A stretch of 7,190 nucleotides of DNA from JBGOUJ01 sp041477005 (GTDB lineage Bacteria; Acidobacteriota; Terriglobia; Bryobacterales; JACQDG01): assembly GCA_041477005.1 (NCBI GenBank), contig JBGOUJ010000403.1:1-7190 (forward strand), in the 5' to 3' direction. Position 1 is the stretch's first letter. Each line of letters starts with the position of its first letter. Below are positions 1 to 6,026 of the stretch, piece after piece. The notes under the pieces are model-generated. The model did no database searches. It worked only from the letters and a program-made list of their open reading frames with translations, and was not told where the DNA came from. Made by a program: the position numbers and the translations under genes.

Positions 1-2
1 AT

Positions 3-18
3 CACTGCTGTCCGGTTA
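3..18. repeat. IS left terminal inverted repeat
   Basis: CACTGCTGTCCGGTTA matches the reverse complement of 1318-1333 at 13 of 16 positions, including an unbroken TGTCCGGT core. It overlaps the transposase stop codon (16-18). Confidence 0.7.
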
Positions 19-1185
19 GAAGTCCCATAGATTCAACTGGTTGCCGGTGTCGAGTAAATTGTTTCCGGAGTCGGAGGCCTGAAGTGCCCGTAAAATGGGC
101 ATTTGCTCGAAGGGCGTGATGCTGAGGACCTGTAGAATTTGGTAGAGACTTGCTTCCAACCCCAGGCGCTTGCGGACGATGGCGACCAGCACATAGACCG
201 AGACGGCGATCCAGATCTGGGTCTTTACGGCGTTCTCGCTGGTGCCGAAAAAGGCCTTGATTCGCAGGTGTTGCTTGATCCATTTGAAGAAGAGTTCTAC
301 CTGCCAGCGGCACTGGTAGATCCTGGCAATCGTAAGTGCGGGCAGCACGAAGTTGTTGGTCAGGAATTCGAGGCGATTGTTGGTTTCGGAGTCGACGTAA
401 CTGACGCGGCGCAAGGCATCCGGGTACGCGTGGGCTGACCCATAGGCAGCCAAGACGACCGTCTGGTCGGAGCGCACGCCGGTACCCTTGTCCACGGAGT
501 GAGAGTAGCGGCGCTGCAGCACGACGTTCTCTTTCGTACGTGTCACGAAGAATGCCGCGGAGAGCGTGAATCGGTACAGCCGCGCAAAATCGAGGTAGCC
601 CCGATCGAACACATAAAAGGCGCCGGCCTCGAAATCGATGTCGTCGAGGACATTCACGTCGTGCAGTTTTCCGTCGGAAATCCGAATGAAAGTGGGGATA
701 TTGCCGTGCAGGTCCAGCAACGTGTGCATCTTCACGGCGGCCTTGTGCTTCCGGAATTTGGCCCACGGAAACAGCGCCAGGCAAAGATCGATCGTGGTCG
801 AATCCAAAGCATACAGGCTGTGGTCGAGGTCCACGCCGAGCGGATCGTCCGCGTAGAGGGGCCGCGCGATTCCAATCAAGACATGAGCAAACTCGGCAAA
901 AATCCGCCAGTCGCGTGTTTCGTTGGCGTCGGCCAAAGTGCTGCGCACCACGTTGCCGCGAAACCCCAAGTGATAGAGTTTTCCGGTCACCGAACGCAGG
1001 CACGCTTCGATGTCCCGCAAGCTCTCGCGGTAAGTCAGTTGCGCGAAAGCCATCGCCAAGTACTGATCCCAGTAAGAGAACTTCCTCGGCTGAGGGCCAT
1101 CGTGGTAAAGGGCCACGCACTTGTGAAACTCCTTGTGAGGAAGATGCGCGATCAGCTCGGAGAAAACGAAGCGGCCAGCATGCAT
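16..1185 (-). CDS. IS4-family transposase (DUF4372 + DDE domain)
   Basis: This transposase would cut and rejoin the ends of the surrounding IS4-family element. From the chosen ATG it has 389 residues, about the usual size. The N-terminal part (about 1-75) has the DUF4372-like pattern GRFVFSELIAHLP, a FSYWDQYLAMAFAQLTYRES block and YHLGF. The RNase H-like catalytic domain follows. The first Asp is D128 in ALDSTTIDL, the second is D194 in YVFDRGY, and the Glu is E297 within a perfect Y(2)R(3)E(6)K signature (Y290, R293, E297, K304) that defines IS4-type transposases. A GTG at 1221 would add 12 residues. The ATG at 1185 is preferred because relatives begin just before a GRxVFSxL motif and a G-rich tract (GGGGG) directly precedes it. 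No frameshift or internal stop is seen, so the enzyme may be active. Confidence 0.93.
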   Translation of the reverse strand: MHAGRFVFSELIAHLPHKEFHKCVALYHDGPQPRKFSYWDQYLAMAFAQLTYRESLRDIEACLRSVTGKLYHLGFRGNVVRSTLADANETRDWRIFAEFAHVLIGIARPLYADDPLGVDLDHSLYALDSTTIDLCLALFPWAKFRKHKAAVKMHTLLDLHGNIPTFIRISDGKLHDVNVLDDIDFEAGAFYVFDRGYLDFARLYRFTLSAAFFVTRTKENVVLQRRYSHSVDKGTGVRSDQTVVLAAYGSAHAYPDALRRVSYVDSETNNRLEFLTNNFVLPALTIARIYQCRWQVELFFKWIKQHLRIKAFFGTSENAVKTQIWIAVSVYVLVAIVRKRLGLEASLYQILQVLSITPFEQMPILRALQASDSGNNLLDTGNQLNLWDF

Positions 1186-1317
1186 CCCCCATTGTCGACG
1201 AATGAGCGCAAGCGAGTGCACGGCACTGATTCAGCGGTTCACAATTCAAATCGTTCCCGGTCCAAATTCCCGCTATCCCGTTGCAGGAACGGCACTTATA
1301 GAGTTTCATAAAGTACT

Positions 1318-1333
1318 TTACCGGACACTAGTG
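1318..1333. repeat. IS right terminal inverted repeat
   Basis: Read on the minus strand this is CACTAGTGTCCGGTAA, the partner of the repeat at 3-18. It lies about 130 bp upstream of the transposase start, so the promoter and leader of the transposase must lie between the two. I see no convincing -35/-10 pair there. Confidence 0.7.
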
Positions 1334-1378
1334 TAATCTGAATGTCTCGTAGGCCATGGCGATAGGATAACCCGCTAC

Positions 1379-1459
1379 TCAGGCTGCCTCCAGCAGTTCC
1401 CGGACGATCCAGACGTGATCCGCGATCTTCGCCGCCACCGCCGGAGTGATCCTCAGGGG
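1379..1459 (-). pseudogene. 3' remnant of a second transposase gene
   Basis: On the minus strand, 26 sense codons ending in TGA (1381-1379) encode P-LRITPAVAAK-IADHVWIVRE-LLEAA. The LRxTPAxxAxxxDHVW pattern is the typical C-terminus of a widespread transposase group, where it usually follows a YNFxRxHxT segment and is commonly annotated as IS1-like or integrase-core-like. An in-frame TAA (1462-1460) lies immediately upstream, and no homologous sequence is visible in the other frames beyond it, so only the tail of the gene survives. It is unrelated to the neighbouring IS4-type transposase. The assignment rests on motif recall over about 25 residues and is therefore moderate. Confidence 0.5.
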
Positions 1460-1563
1460 TTAGGAAGAGTGGTATTCTTAACTAAGCCAAGAAGGCCAAG
1501 AGTACCATTGAAGCAGAGCAAGGCCGGTGTTCCTAAAAACATTGCGTTGCTGACCTAGCTAGT

Positions 1564-1588
1564 GGCGGCCTCGCGAAGGCGGGCCGCC
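1564..1588. other. GC-rich stem-loop downstream of tRNA-Ala
   Basis: GGCGGCC (1564-1570) pairs perfectly with GGCCGCC (1582-1588). An inner CGC/GCG stem (1572-1574 with 1579-1581) is capped by GAAG, with one bulged T. It lies 112 nt past the 3' end of the tRNA gene in the direction of its transcription. There is no T-tract on either strand, so it is not a canonical intrinsic terminator. Confidence 0.4.
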
Positions 1589-1627
1589 AGACGATCAGCC
1601 CTCCTCAGTACCCCCCTCGGTAGCCAT

Positions 1628-1660
1628 GGACCGGATAAGGAAGTGGCCCGAATCTGGTCC
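1628..1660. other. Stem-loop with 9-bp arms, 40 nt past the tRNA
   Basis: GGACCGGAT (1628-1636) faces ATCTGGTCC (1652-1660) across a 15-nt loop. All nine pairs form in a plus-strand transcript if one G-U is allowed; a minus-strand transcript has one A-C mismatch. There is no T-tract. It could be a processing or termination structure for the tRNA transcript, or an end of old mobile DNA; the sequence does not decide. Confidence 0.3.
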
Positions 1661-1700
1661 GGCGGCCCGGGGGAGATGGACGCTAAGCGATTGAGAAGTT

Positions 1701-1776
1701 TGGTGGACCTGGAGAGATTCGAACTCTCGACCTCTTCCATGCCATGGAAGCGCGCTCCCAACTGCGCCACAGGCCC
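1701..1776 (-). tRNA. tRNA-Ala(GGC)
   Basis: The 76-nt gene folds into a complete cloverleaf with its 3' CCA encoded (TGG at 1701-1703). The acceptor stem GGGCCTG/CAGGTCC contains the G3:U70 wobble pair, the main alanine identity element. The D stem is GCGC/GCGC with loop AGTTGGGA. The anticodon stem is CTTCC/GGAAG with loop ATGGCAT, giving anticodon GGC, which reads GCC and GCU. The T stem is GAGAG/CTCTC around TTCGAAT, and the discriminator base is A73. All stems pair without mismatch, so the gene looks functional. It is transcribed away from aroF, and mobile DNA lies beyond its 3' end. Confidence 0.97.
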
Positions 1777-1795
1777 ACAGGTCGGCTGCTTTTTC

Positions 1796-1825
1796 ATGCT
1801 ACCACGGGCGGCGGCATTGCGCCAA
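1796..1825 (-). promoter_or_regulatory. Candidate sigma-70 promoter of tRNA-Ala
   Basis: On the minus strand, TTGGCG (1825-1820) and TAGCAT (1801-1796) are separated by 18 bp. The -10 lies 19 nt before the tRNA 5' end, allowing a short leader of about 12 nt. Each box matches the consensus at four of six positions. The -35 overlaps the candidate -35 of the divergent aroF promoter. Confidence 0.35.
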
Positions 1826-1846
1826 AAGCGGCGGCGCGGCTACACT
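1817..1846 (+). promoter_or_regulatory. Candidate sigma-70 promoter of aroF
   Basis: TTGCGC (1817-1822) and TACACT (1841-1846) are spaced by 18 bp, matching the consensus at three and four of six positions. A start point near 1853 would leave a very short leader beginning at the Shine-Dalgarno sequence. The -35 box overlaps the one proposed for the divergent tRNA. The proposal rests on box similarity and position only. Confidence 0.35.
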
Positions 1847-1852
1847 GGTTGA

Positions 1853-1860
1853 GAGAGGAA
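1853..1860 (+). promoter_or_regulatory. Ribosome binding site of aroF
   Basis: GAGAGGAA lies seven bases before a GTG at 1868. It supports the GTG start over the ATG at 1880, which would remove the first beta strand of the regulatory domain. Confidence 0.65.
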
Positions 1861-1867
1861 CGTCGCC

Positions 1868-2926
1868 GTGCTGGTGGTCATGCGGGCGCAGGCAGCGCCG
1901 GAAGACATCGCCCGCGTTCGCGAAAAAATCGAGAGGCTGGGGTTTCGGGCCCACGTCATGCCGGGGGCGCAGCGGACCGCCGTCGGCATCACCGGCAACC
2001 CGGGGCCCGTCGATCCCGCCGAGTTTGAAGACCTGCCCGGGGTGGCGGAGGCCATCCGCGTTTCCAAGCCCTACAAGCTGGTAAGCCGGGAGGTGAAACC
2101 CGACGATACGGTGGTCCAGGTGGCCGGCGTGCCGGTGGGCGGCGGAGAGCTGACCTTGATCGCCGGGCCGTGTGCAGTCGAGTCGCGGGAGCAGATCCTG
2201 AGCGCCGCCCGGGCGGTAAAGGCGGGGGGGGCGCAATTGCTGCGCGGCGGAGCTTACAAGCCGCGCACCTCTCCCTACGCTTTCCAGGGCTTGGCCGAAG
2301 ACGGCCTGCGGCTGCTCGCCGAGGCGCGGGCCGAAACGGGCCTGGGCGTGGTCACCGAAGCGATCGACGTCGAGACCTTTGACCTGGTCGAGCGCTACGC
2401 CGACTGCGTACAGATCGGGGCGCGGAACATGCAGAACTTTTCCCTGCTGCGGCGGGCCGGGCGGTCGCGGCTGCCGGTGCTGCTGAAGCGGGGCATCTCG
2501 TCCACGCTCGACGAGTTCCTGATGGCCGCCGAATACATCCTTTCGGAAGGGAACTACCAGGTCATTCTCTGCGAGCGCGGCGTCCGCACCTTCGCCGACC
2601 ACACCCGCAACACCCTCGACCTCAGCGTGGTACCGGCCGTGGAGCGCTTGAGCCATCTGCCGATCATCGTCGATCCCAGCCACGGCACCGGCAAGCGGGA
2701 CAAGGTGCTGCCCATGGCCCGGGCGGCGGTGGCGGTCGGGGCCGCCGGACTGATGATCGAGGTCCACCCCAATCCCGACCACGCGCTCTCCGACGGCTTC
2801 CAATCCCTCTACCCCGAGCAGTTCCTGGAATTGGCTGAAGAGTGCCGGGCGATCGCCGAATTGTTGGCGGCGCGGAAACACGCGCAGAAACAAGAAGCTC
2901 CCTGCGATGCGCCGGCGGCTGGCTAA
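1868..2926 (+). CDS. aroF: 3-deoxy-7-phosphoheptulonate synthase (DAHP synthase, type I-beta)
   Basis: The enzyme condenses phosphoenolpyruvate with erythrose 4-phosphate to DAHP, the first step of the shikimate pathway, in the cytoplasm. The 352-residue protein starts at a GTG with a good ribosome binding site. Residues 1 to about 70 form the ferredoxin-like regulatory domain of the Thermotoga-type enzyme (MLVVM, GAQRTAVGITG), which gives feedback control by aromatic amino acids in studied members. The TIM barrel follows with GPCAVES (100-106), RGGAYKPRTSPYAFQGL (126-142), LKRGISS (206-212), CERGVRTF (235-242) and DPSHGTG (269-275). The four expected metal ligands are C102, H272, E298 and D309, the same numbers I recall for the Thermotoga maritima enzyme. 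No chorismate mutase domain is attached. The A/K/Q-rich last 20 residues look like a loose tail. Its 3' end overlaps the next gene by 20 bp, suggesting co-transcription. Confidence 0.95.
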   Translation: MLVVMRAQAAPEDIARVREKIERLGFRAHVMPGAQRTAVGITGNPGPVDPAEFEDLPGVAEAIRVSKPYKLVSREVKPDDTVVQVAGVPVGGGELTLIAGPCAVESREQILSAARAVKAGGAQLLRGGAYKPRTSPYAFQGLAEDGLRLLAEARAETGLGVVTEAIDVETFDLVERYADCVQIGARNMQNFSLLRRAGRSRLPVLLKRGISSTLDEFLMAAEYILSEGNYQVILCERGVRTFADHTRNTLDLSVVPAVERLSHLPIIVDPSHGTGKRDKVLPMARAAVAVGAAGLMIEVHPNPDHALSDGFQSLYPEQFLELAEECRAIAELLAARKHAQKQEAPCDAPAAG

Positions 2927-4034
2927 ACTCGAGGCGATGATCGTTCTGGCCGGGCTGGCGGCGGCTCCCGGCTGCCGGCCGAGCCGCGGCACGGCGGTCG
3001 AGGGGTACGCGTTTGTAGCGGCTGCCGGAAGCGGGACGCTGGCCGTGGTGGATCTCGCGTCCTTCTCCCTGGCGCGGCAGATTCCACTTGGAAGCCGCCC
3101 CCTCCAGGTTGTCCCGGACGCGCGGCGCCGCCTCCTCTACGTGATGGGGGAAGGCGGACCGGCGGGCTTGGTGGTGATCGACGTCGTCAAACTCGAAATC
3201 AAGCGCCGCCTGTGGCTGGCCGAGAAGCCACAGCGCATCCGCATTTCGCCCGGCGGCGACCGGCTCTACGCGATCGACGGCCGCACCCCATTATTCAAGT
3301 TTCTGAACCTCGACAACCTGACCCAGGGCCGGCAGATACGGCTGGCGAGCCCCCCGGTCGACTTCGAGGTTTCTCCCAACGGCCGCTGGGCCTGCGTTTC
3401 GCTCGCTTCGGGTGAAGTGGCGGTGCTGGATCTGGCCGCGTGGAAGCAGGCGGCCACCGTTCGCGTGGGGGGCGAGCCGGGGGCGGTGGCCGTACGCCAC
3501 GACGATCGCCAGGCCTTCGTGGCCGACCGCACGAACCGGAGGATTTCGGTCATCGACCTGGCGTCCGGGCGCCTGGTGACCCATTTGCCGCTCAACACGC
3601 GGCCGGAAGCGATGCGGTTCAAGCCGGACGGCGGCGAATTGTTCGTCTCCGGAGGCGACACCAGCGCGGTGGTAATCCTCTCGGCTTACCGGGATGAGGT
3701 CGATCAGCCGATGCTCGCCGGCGCCGAGCCACGCGATATCGCCATCACCCGGGACAATCGCCTGTTGTTTGTGGCCAACAGCGCCGCCAACACGGTGTCG
3801 GTGATCAACATCGACGACCGGCGGATGCTGGCCTCGGTGCCGGTGGGCGAAGGGCCGGATCGGGTCGCGCTCACCCCGGACGACCAGTATGCCCTCGTGT
3901 TGAACCGCAAGTCGGGGGACATGGCGGTCATTCGCGCCGCGGCGGTCACCCGAGGCCGAGACCGGATCCAGCCGCTGTTTACCCTCATTCCGGTGGGAAG
4001 CCAGCCGGTAGATTTGGCCGTGATGGAGAAGTGA
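2907..4034 (+). CDS. YVTN-type beta-propeller repeat protein, probable lipoprotein
   Basis: The 375-residue protein starts with a basic stretch (RRRLAK), a hydrophobic segment (about 11-21) and a cysteine at 23 in AAPGC. This looks like a lipoprotein signal, although Pro at -2 makes the lipobox weak. The rest is about eight repeats of roughly 42 residues, starting near 33, 75, 119, 161, 202, 244, 286 and 328. Each has the form xxFVAxxxxxxxxVIDLAxxxxxxxxPVGxxPxxVAxxPDxR, typical of YVTN/surface-layer beta-propellers, so an extracytoplasmic scaffold or binding role is likely. No catalytic residues or ligand can be named. ATG 2907 is preferred over ATG 2937 (residue 11) because it supplies the positively charged n-region. 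It overlaps aroF by 20 bp and, tail-to-tail, the opposite oxidoreductase gene by 50 bp. Its pairing with aroF looks like chance adjacency. Confidence 0.82.
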   Translation: MRRRLAKLEAMIVLAGLAAAPGCRPSRGTAVEGYAFVAAAGSGTLAVVDLASFSLARQIPLGSRPLQVVPDARRRLLYVMGEGGPAGLVVIDVVKLEIKRRLWLAEKPQRIRISPGGDRLYAIDGRTPLFKFLNLDNLTQGRQIRLASPPVDFEVSPNGRWACVSLASGEVAVLDLAAWKQAATVRVGGEPGAVAVRHDDRQAFVADRTNRRISVIDLASGRLVTHLPLNTRPEAMRFKPDGGELFVSGGDTSAVVILSAYRDEVDQPMLAGAEPRDIAITRDNRLLFVANSAANTVSVINIDDRRMLASVPVGEGPDRVALTPDDQYALVLNRKSGDMAVIRAAAVTRGRDRIQPLFTLIPVGSQPVDLAVMEK

Positions 4035-4956
4035 CTGCCGCCTGCGTGACGGCATCGGTCGCCAGGGCCGTTTCACCACTGGAGGCCAGCTCCGCTCCAT
4101 CGAGCGCGGCCGAGACGAAATTCTCGATCAGCGGATAGTGCAGGTTGGGGTGGGGCGGAAGCTGTTCTTCGATGCCCGGCCCCGCCAGCAACGGCCCGTT
4201 GAGTGGGGTCAGCTCCAGGGCGCCGTGGGTACCCACGATCCGAAATTCATCTCGGAAGACGCGCGAGTTCCAGCGCACGTCGCACACGCCCCGCACGCCG
4301 CCTTCGTATTCCATCACCAGCGTGGCCGAGTCTTCGACGGCGTAGCCATGCACGGTGTTGGAGAGGTGGGCGCTTACTACGGCCGGCCTGCCGAACAGGA
4401 AGTTCAGCACGTCGATACGGTGGGAGGCGATGTCGTAGAGCGGGCCGCCGCCGGCCAGGGCCGGATCGAGCAGCCAGGCGCGAAAGCCGTCCCGCGCATC
4501 GAACCAATCATGACAGCGAATCTCGGCCAGCACGGGCCGGCCGATGGCGCCGGCCTCGATCAGCTCCCGCGCCCGCCGCAGCTTCGGATAAAGCCGACGA
4601 TAATACGCCACGCCGAATTTCACTCGGGTATGGCGGGCCGTCTCGACCATGCGCACGGCCTCGGGGTAATTCATAGCCATGGGCTTCTCGCACAACACGT
4701 GTCGGCCGGCCCGCATGGCGGCCATCGACTGCTGGGCGTGCAGGAAGACCGGTGTGGCCACGTAAACCGCCTGGACCGCAGGATCCGCCAGGGCCTCGTC
4801 CAGCGTGGTCCAGATCCGCACGGGGTAGGTCCGGGCTTTTTCAGGATCGCGTGAGACGATGCCGTGGAGCCGGCTGCGCGGCTCGGCCTCGATGGCCGGG
4901 ATCACGCGCTTCCGTGTGATATCGCCGATCCCGATGACGGCCCAGTTCAGCAGCAT
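3985..4956 (-). CDS. Gfo/Idh/MocA-family NAD(P)-dependent oxidoreductase
   Basis: A 323-residue dehydrogenase of the glucose-fructose oxidoreductase/inositol dehydrogenase superfamily, which oxidises or reduces sugars, inositols and related compounds. The N-terminal Rossmann fold begins with AVIGIGDITRK (6-16), then YVATPVFLHAQQ (65-76) and the family signature CEKPMAMN (89-96) with K91. The C-terminal domain carries GGGPLYDIASHRIDVLNFLFG (169-189), in which D175 and H179 are the expected catalytic or substrate-site residues. The substrate cannot be told from sequence. Homologues usually end in a segment like xATxxVxxxxYxSAxxG; here, after LATDAVTQAA, the tail becomes VTSPSRPNLPAGFPPE, encoded in DNA shared with the end of the opposite gene. 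The natural 3' end may therefore have been lost and replaced by read-through. No clear Shine-Dalgarno precedes ATG 4956; a TATCAT at 4971-4966 could be a -10 giving a nearly leaderless mRNA. Confidence 0.88.
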   Translation of the reverse strand: MLLNWAVIGIGDITRKRVIPAIEAEPRSRLHGIVSRDPEKARTYPVRIWTTLDEALADPAVQAVYVATPVFLHAQQSMAAMRAGRHVLCEKPMAMNYPEAVRMVETARHTRVKFGVAYYRRLYPKLRRARELIEAGAIGRPVLAEIRCHDWFDARDGFRAWLLDPALAGGGPLYDIASHRIDVLNFLFGRPAVVSAHLSNTVHGYAVEDSATLVMEYEGGVRGVCDVRWNSRVFRDEFRIVGTHGALELTPLNGPLLAGPGIEEQLPPHPNLHYPLIENFVSAALDGAELASSGETALATDAVTQAAVTSPSRPNLPAGFPPE

Positions 4957-4982
4957 CGAGGTACAATGATATCCTAGAAGCG

Positions 4983-5171
4983 GTCAGCCATCAGTGATCA
5001 GCTATCAACCATCAGCCATCAGCAACCCCTCGGCGCCGTGCCGGTGGCTGAGGGCTGGGAGCTGATGGTGGAGAGCTGCCTTTTAGGAAGGAAGCCATCA
5101 GCAGGCTCTCGGAGGCTCGCCGGGCTGGAGGCTGATAGCTGATGGCTGATTGCTGATTTGTGATAGCTGAC
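4983..5171. repeat. Inverted array of degenerate heptamers upstream of hslV
   Basis: Five head-to-tail heptamers of the form NNNATCA occupy 4987-5021 (GCCATCA, GTGATCA, GCTATCA, ACCATCA, GCCATCA). The reverse-complement type occupies 5130-5171 as six heptamers (GGCTGAT, AGCTGAT, GGCTGAT, TGCTGAT, TTGTGAT, AGCTGAC). Aligned as a palindrome, 4983-5024 matches the reverse complement of 5130-5171 at 34 of 42 positions, so a long hairpin around a 105-nt core is possible. The core opens with AGCAACCCCTCGG and includes GTGCCGGTGGCTGA and AGGAAGGA, all shared with the repeats after hslV. A TACAAT at 4962-4967 could be a -10 driving transcription through this element into hslV, though no matching -35 is evident. 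Confidence 0.85.
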
Positions 5172-5181
5172 TGGCGAGCCC

Positions 5182-5727
<546 letters not shown>

Positions 5728-5740
5728 GGGCAGCCATCAG

Positions 5741-5815
5741 GGAGGCAGCCGTCAGGGAGGCAGCCGTCAGGGAGGCAGCCGTCAGGGAGGCAGCCGTCAG
5801 GGAGGCAGCCGTCAG
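5741..5815. repeat. Five perfect tandem copies of a 15-bp unit
   Basis: GGAGGCAGCCGTCAG is repeated five times without a mismatch at 5741-5755, 5756-5770, 5771-5785, 5786-5800 and 5801-5815. A diverged copy at 5726-5740 overlaps the hslV stop codon. The unit contains the heptamer GCCGTCA found in the neighbouring arrays, so it appears to be a derived expansion of it. The perfect identity points to recent or ongoing copy-number change. Confidence 0.95.
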
Positions 5816-5834
5816 CTATCAGCCGTCAGCCATC

Positions 5835-6026
5835 AGCAACCCCTCGGACGGATGGCGTGCCGGTGGCTGAAAGTTGAAGGCTAACGGCTAGAATTTGTTT
5901 CAGGAAGGAGGCTGTCAGCTATCAGCCGTCAGCAACCCCTCGGACGGATGGCGTGCCGGTGGCTGAAAGTTGAAGGCTGACGGCTAGAGTTTGCTTCAGG
6001 AAGGAAGCTGTCAGCTATCAGCCGTC
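5835..6026. repeat. Two 96-bp tandem direct repeats
   Basis: Copy 1 (5835-5930) and copy 2 (5931-6026) agree at 92 of 96 positions with no gap. The four differences are all transitions. Each copy runs AGCAACCCCTCGGACGGATG, then reverse heptamers (GGCTGAA, AGTTGAA), then TTCAGGAAGGA, then forward heptamers (GCTGTCA, GCTATCA). The heptamer run before copy 1 has one more unit (CCATCAG) than the run before copy 2. A related core lies upstream of hslV from 5021. Confidence 0.93.

Larger units (their letters stand above)
3..1333 (-). mobile_element. IS4-family insertion sequence, apparently complete (about 1.33 kb)
   Basis: The element is bounded by imperfect terminal inverted repeats. Read inward, the left end (3-18) is CACTGCTGTCCGGTTA and the right end (1333-1318, minus strand) is CACTAGTGTCCGGTAA; they match at 13 of 16 positions. 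One transposase gene on the minus strand fills the element, and its stop codon lies inside the left repeat. A 10-bp palindrome, AAAGTACTTT (1310-1319), sits at the inner edge of the right repeat. Only two bases lie outside the left end, so a target duplication cannot be confirmed. The right flank TAATCTGAAT would be compatible with a 10-bp duplication, since the two visible left-flank bases are AT. The family assignment is firm; the exact boundaries are inferred from the repeat match. Confidence 0.8.
1334..1700. other. Gene-free stretch between the IS and tRNA-Ala, with transposon debris
   Basis: No intact gene is supported here. The stretch contains the transposase remnant at 1379-1459, an imperfect inverted repeat at about 1472-1507 (GGTATTCTT facing AAGAGTACC), and the two GC-rich stem-loops listed separately. 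Open frames crossing 1555-1850 read through the tRNA gene and are not credible. The region directly follows the 3' end of the tRNA, where tRNA-targeted elements usually insert. I see no second copy of the tRNA 3' end. Confidence 0.6.

Noticed and set aside
2..1309. 435-codon minus-strand frame across the IS
   Set aside because: It is Arg/Pro/Gly-rich, frame-shifted relative to the real transposase, and has no transposase motifs.
499..1311. Long plus-strand open frame opposite the transposase
   Set aside because: It is antisense to a transposase with an intact DDE signature and shows no recognisable domain; high GC explains the open frame.
1701..1726. Second copy of the tRNA 3' end as an attachment site in this window
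   Set aside because: I searched by eye for GGACCTGGAGAG-like sequence elsewhere and found none; it could lie outside the window.
1555..1797. Open frame on the minus strand covering the tRNA (GPVAQLGARFHGMEEVESSNLSR)
   Set aside because: It is the translation of the tRNA-Ala gene itself, a well-known source of false proteins.
1799..2992. 397-codon minus-strand open frame opposite aroF
   Set aside because: aroF carries every catalytic motif on the plus strand; the antisense frame is a GC-driven shadow that also crosses the promoter region.
4035..4060. Bidirectional terminator between the propeller gene and the oxidoreductase
   Set aside because: The coding regions overlap and no GC stem followed by a T-tract is visible on either strand.
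5852..5884. Small peptide MACRWLKVEG encoded in both 96-bp copies (also 5948-5980)
   Set aside because: It has only ten codons and no ribosome binding site; identity follows from the duplication rather than coding constraint.
5905..5911. AAGGAGG, a perfect anti-SD complement
   Set aside because: No start codon follows at a usable distance, and copy 2 has the changed AAGGAAG at the same place.
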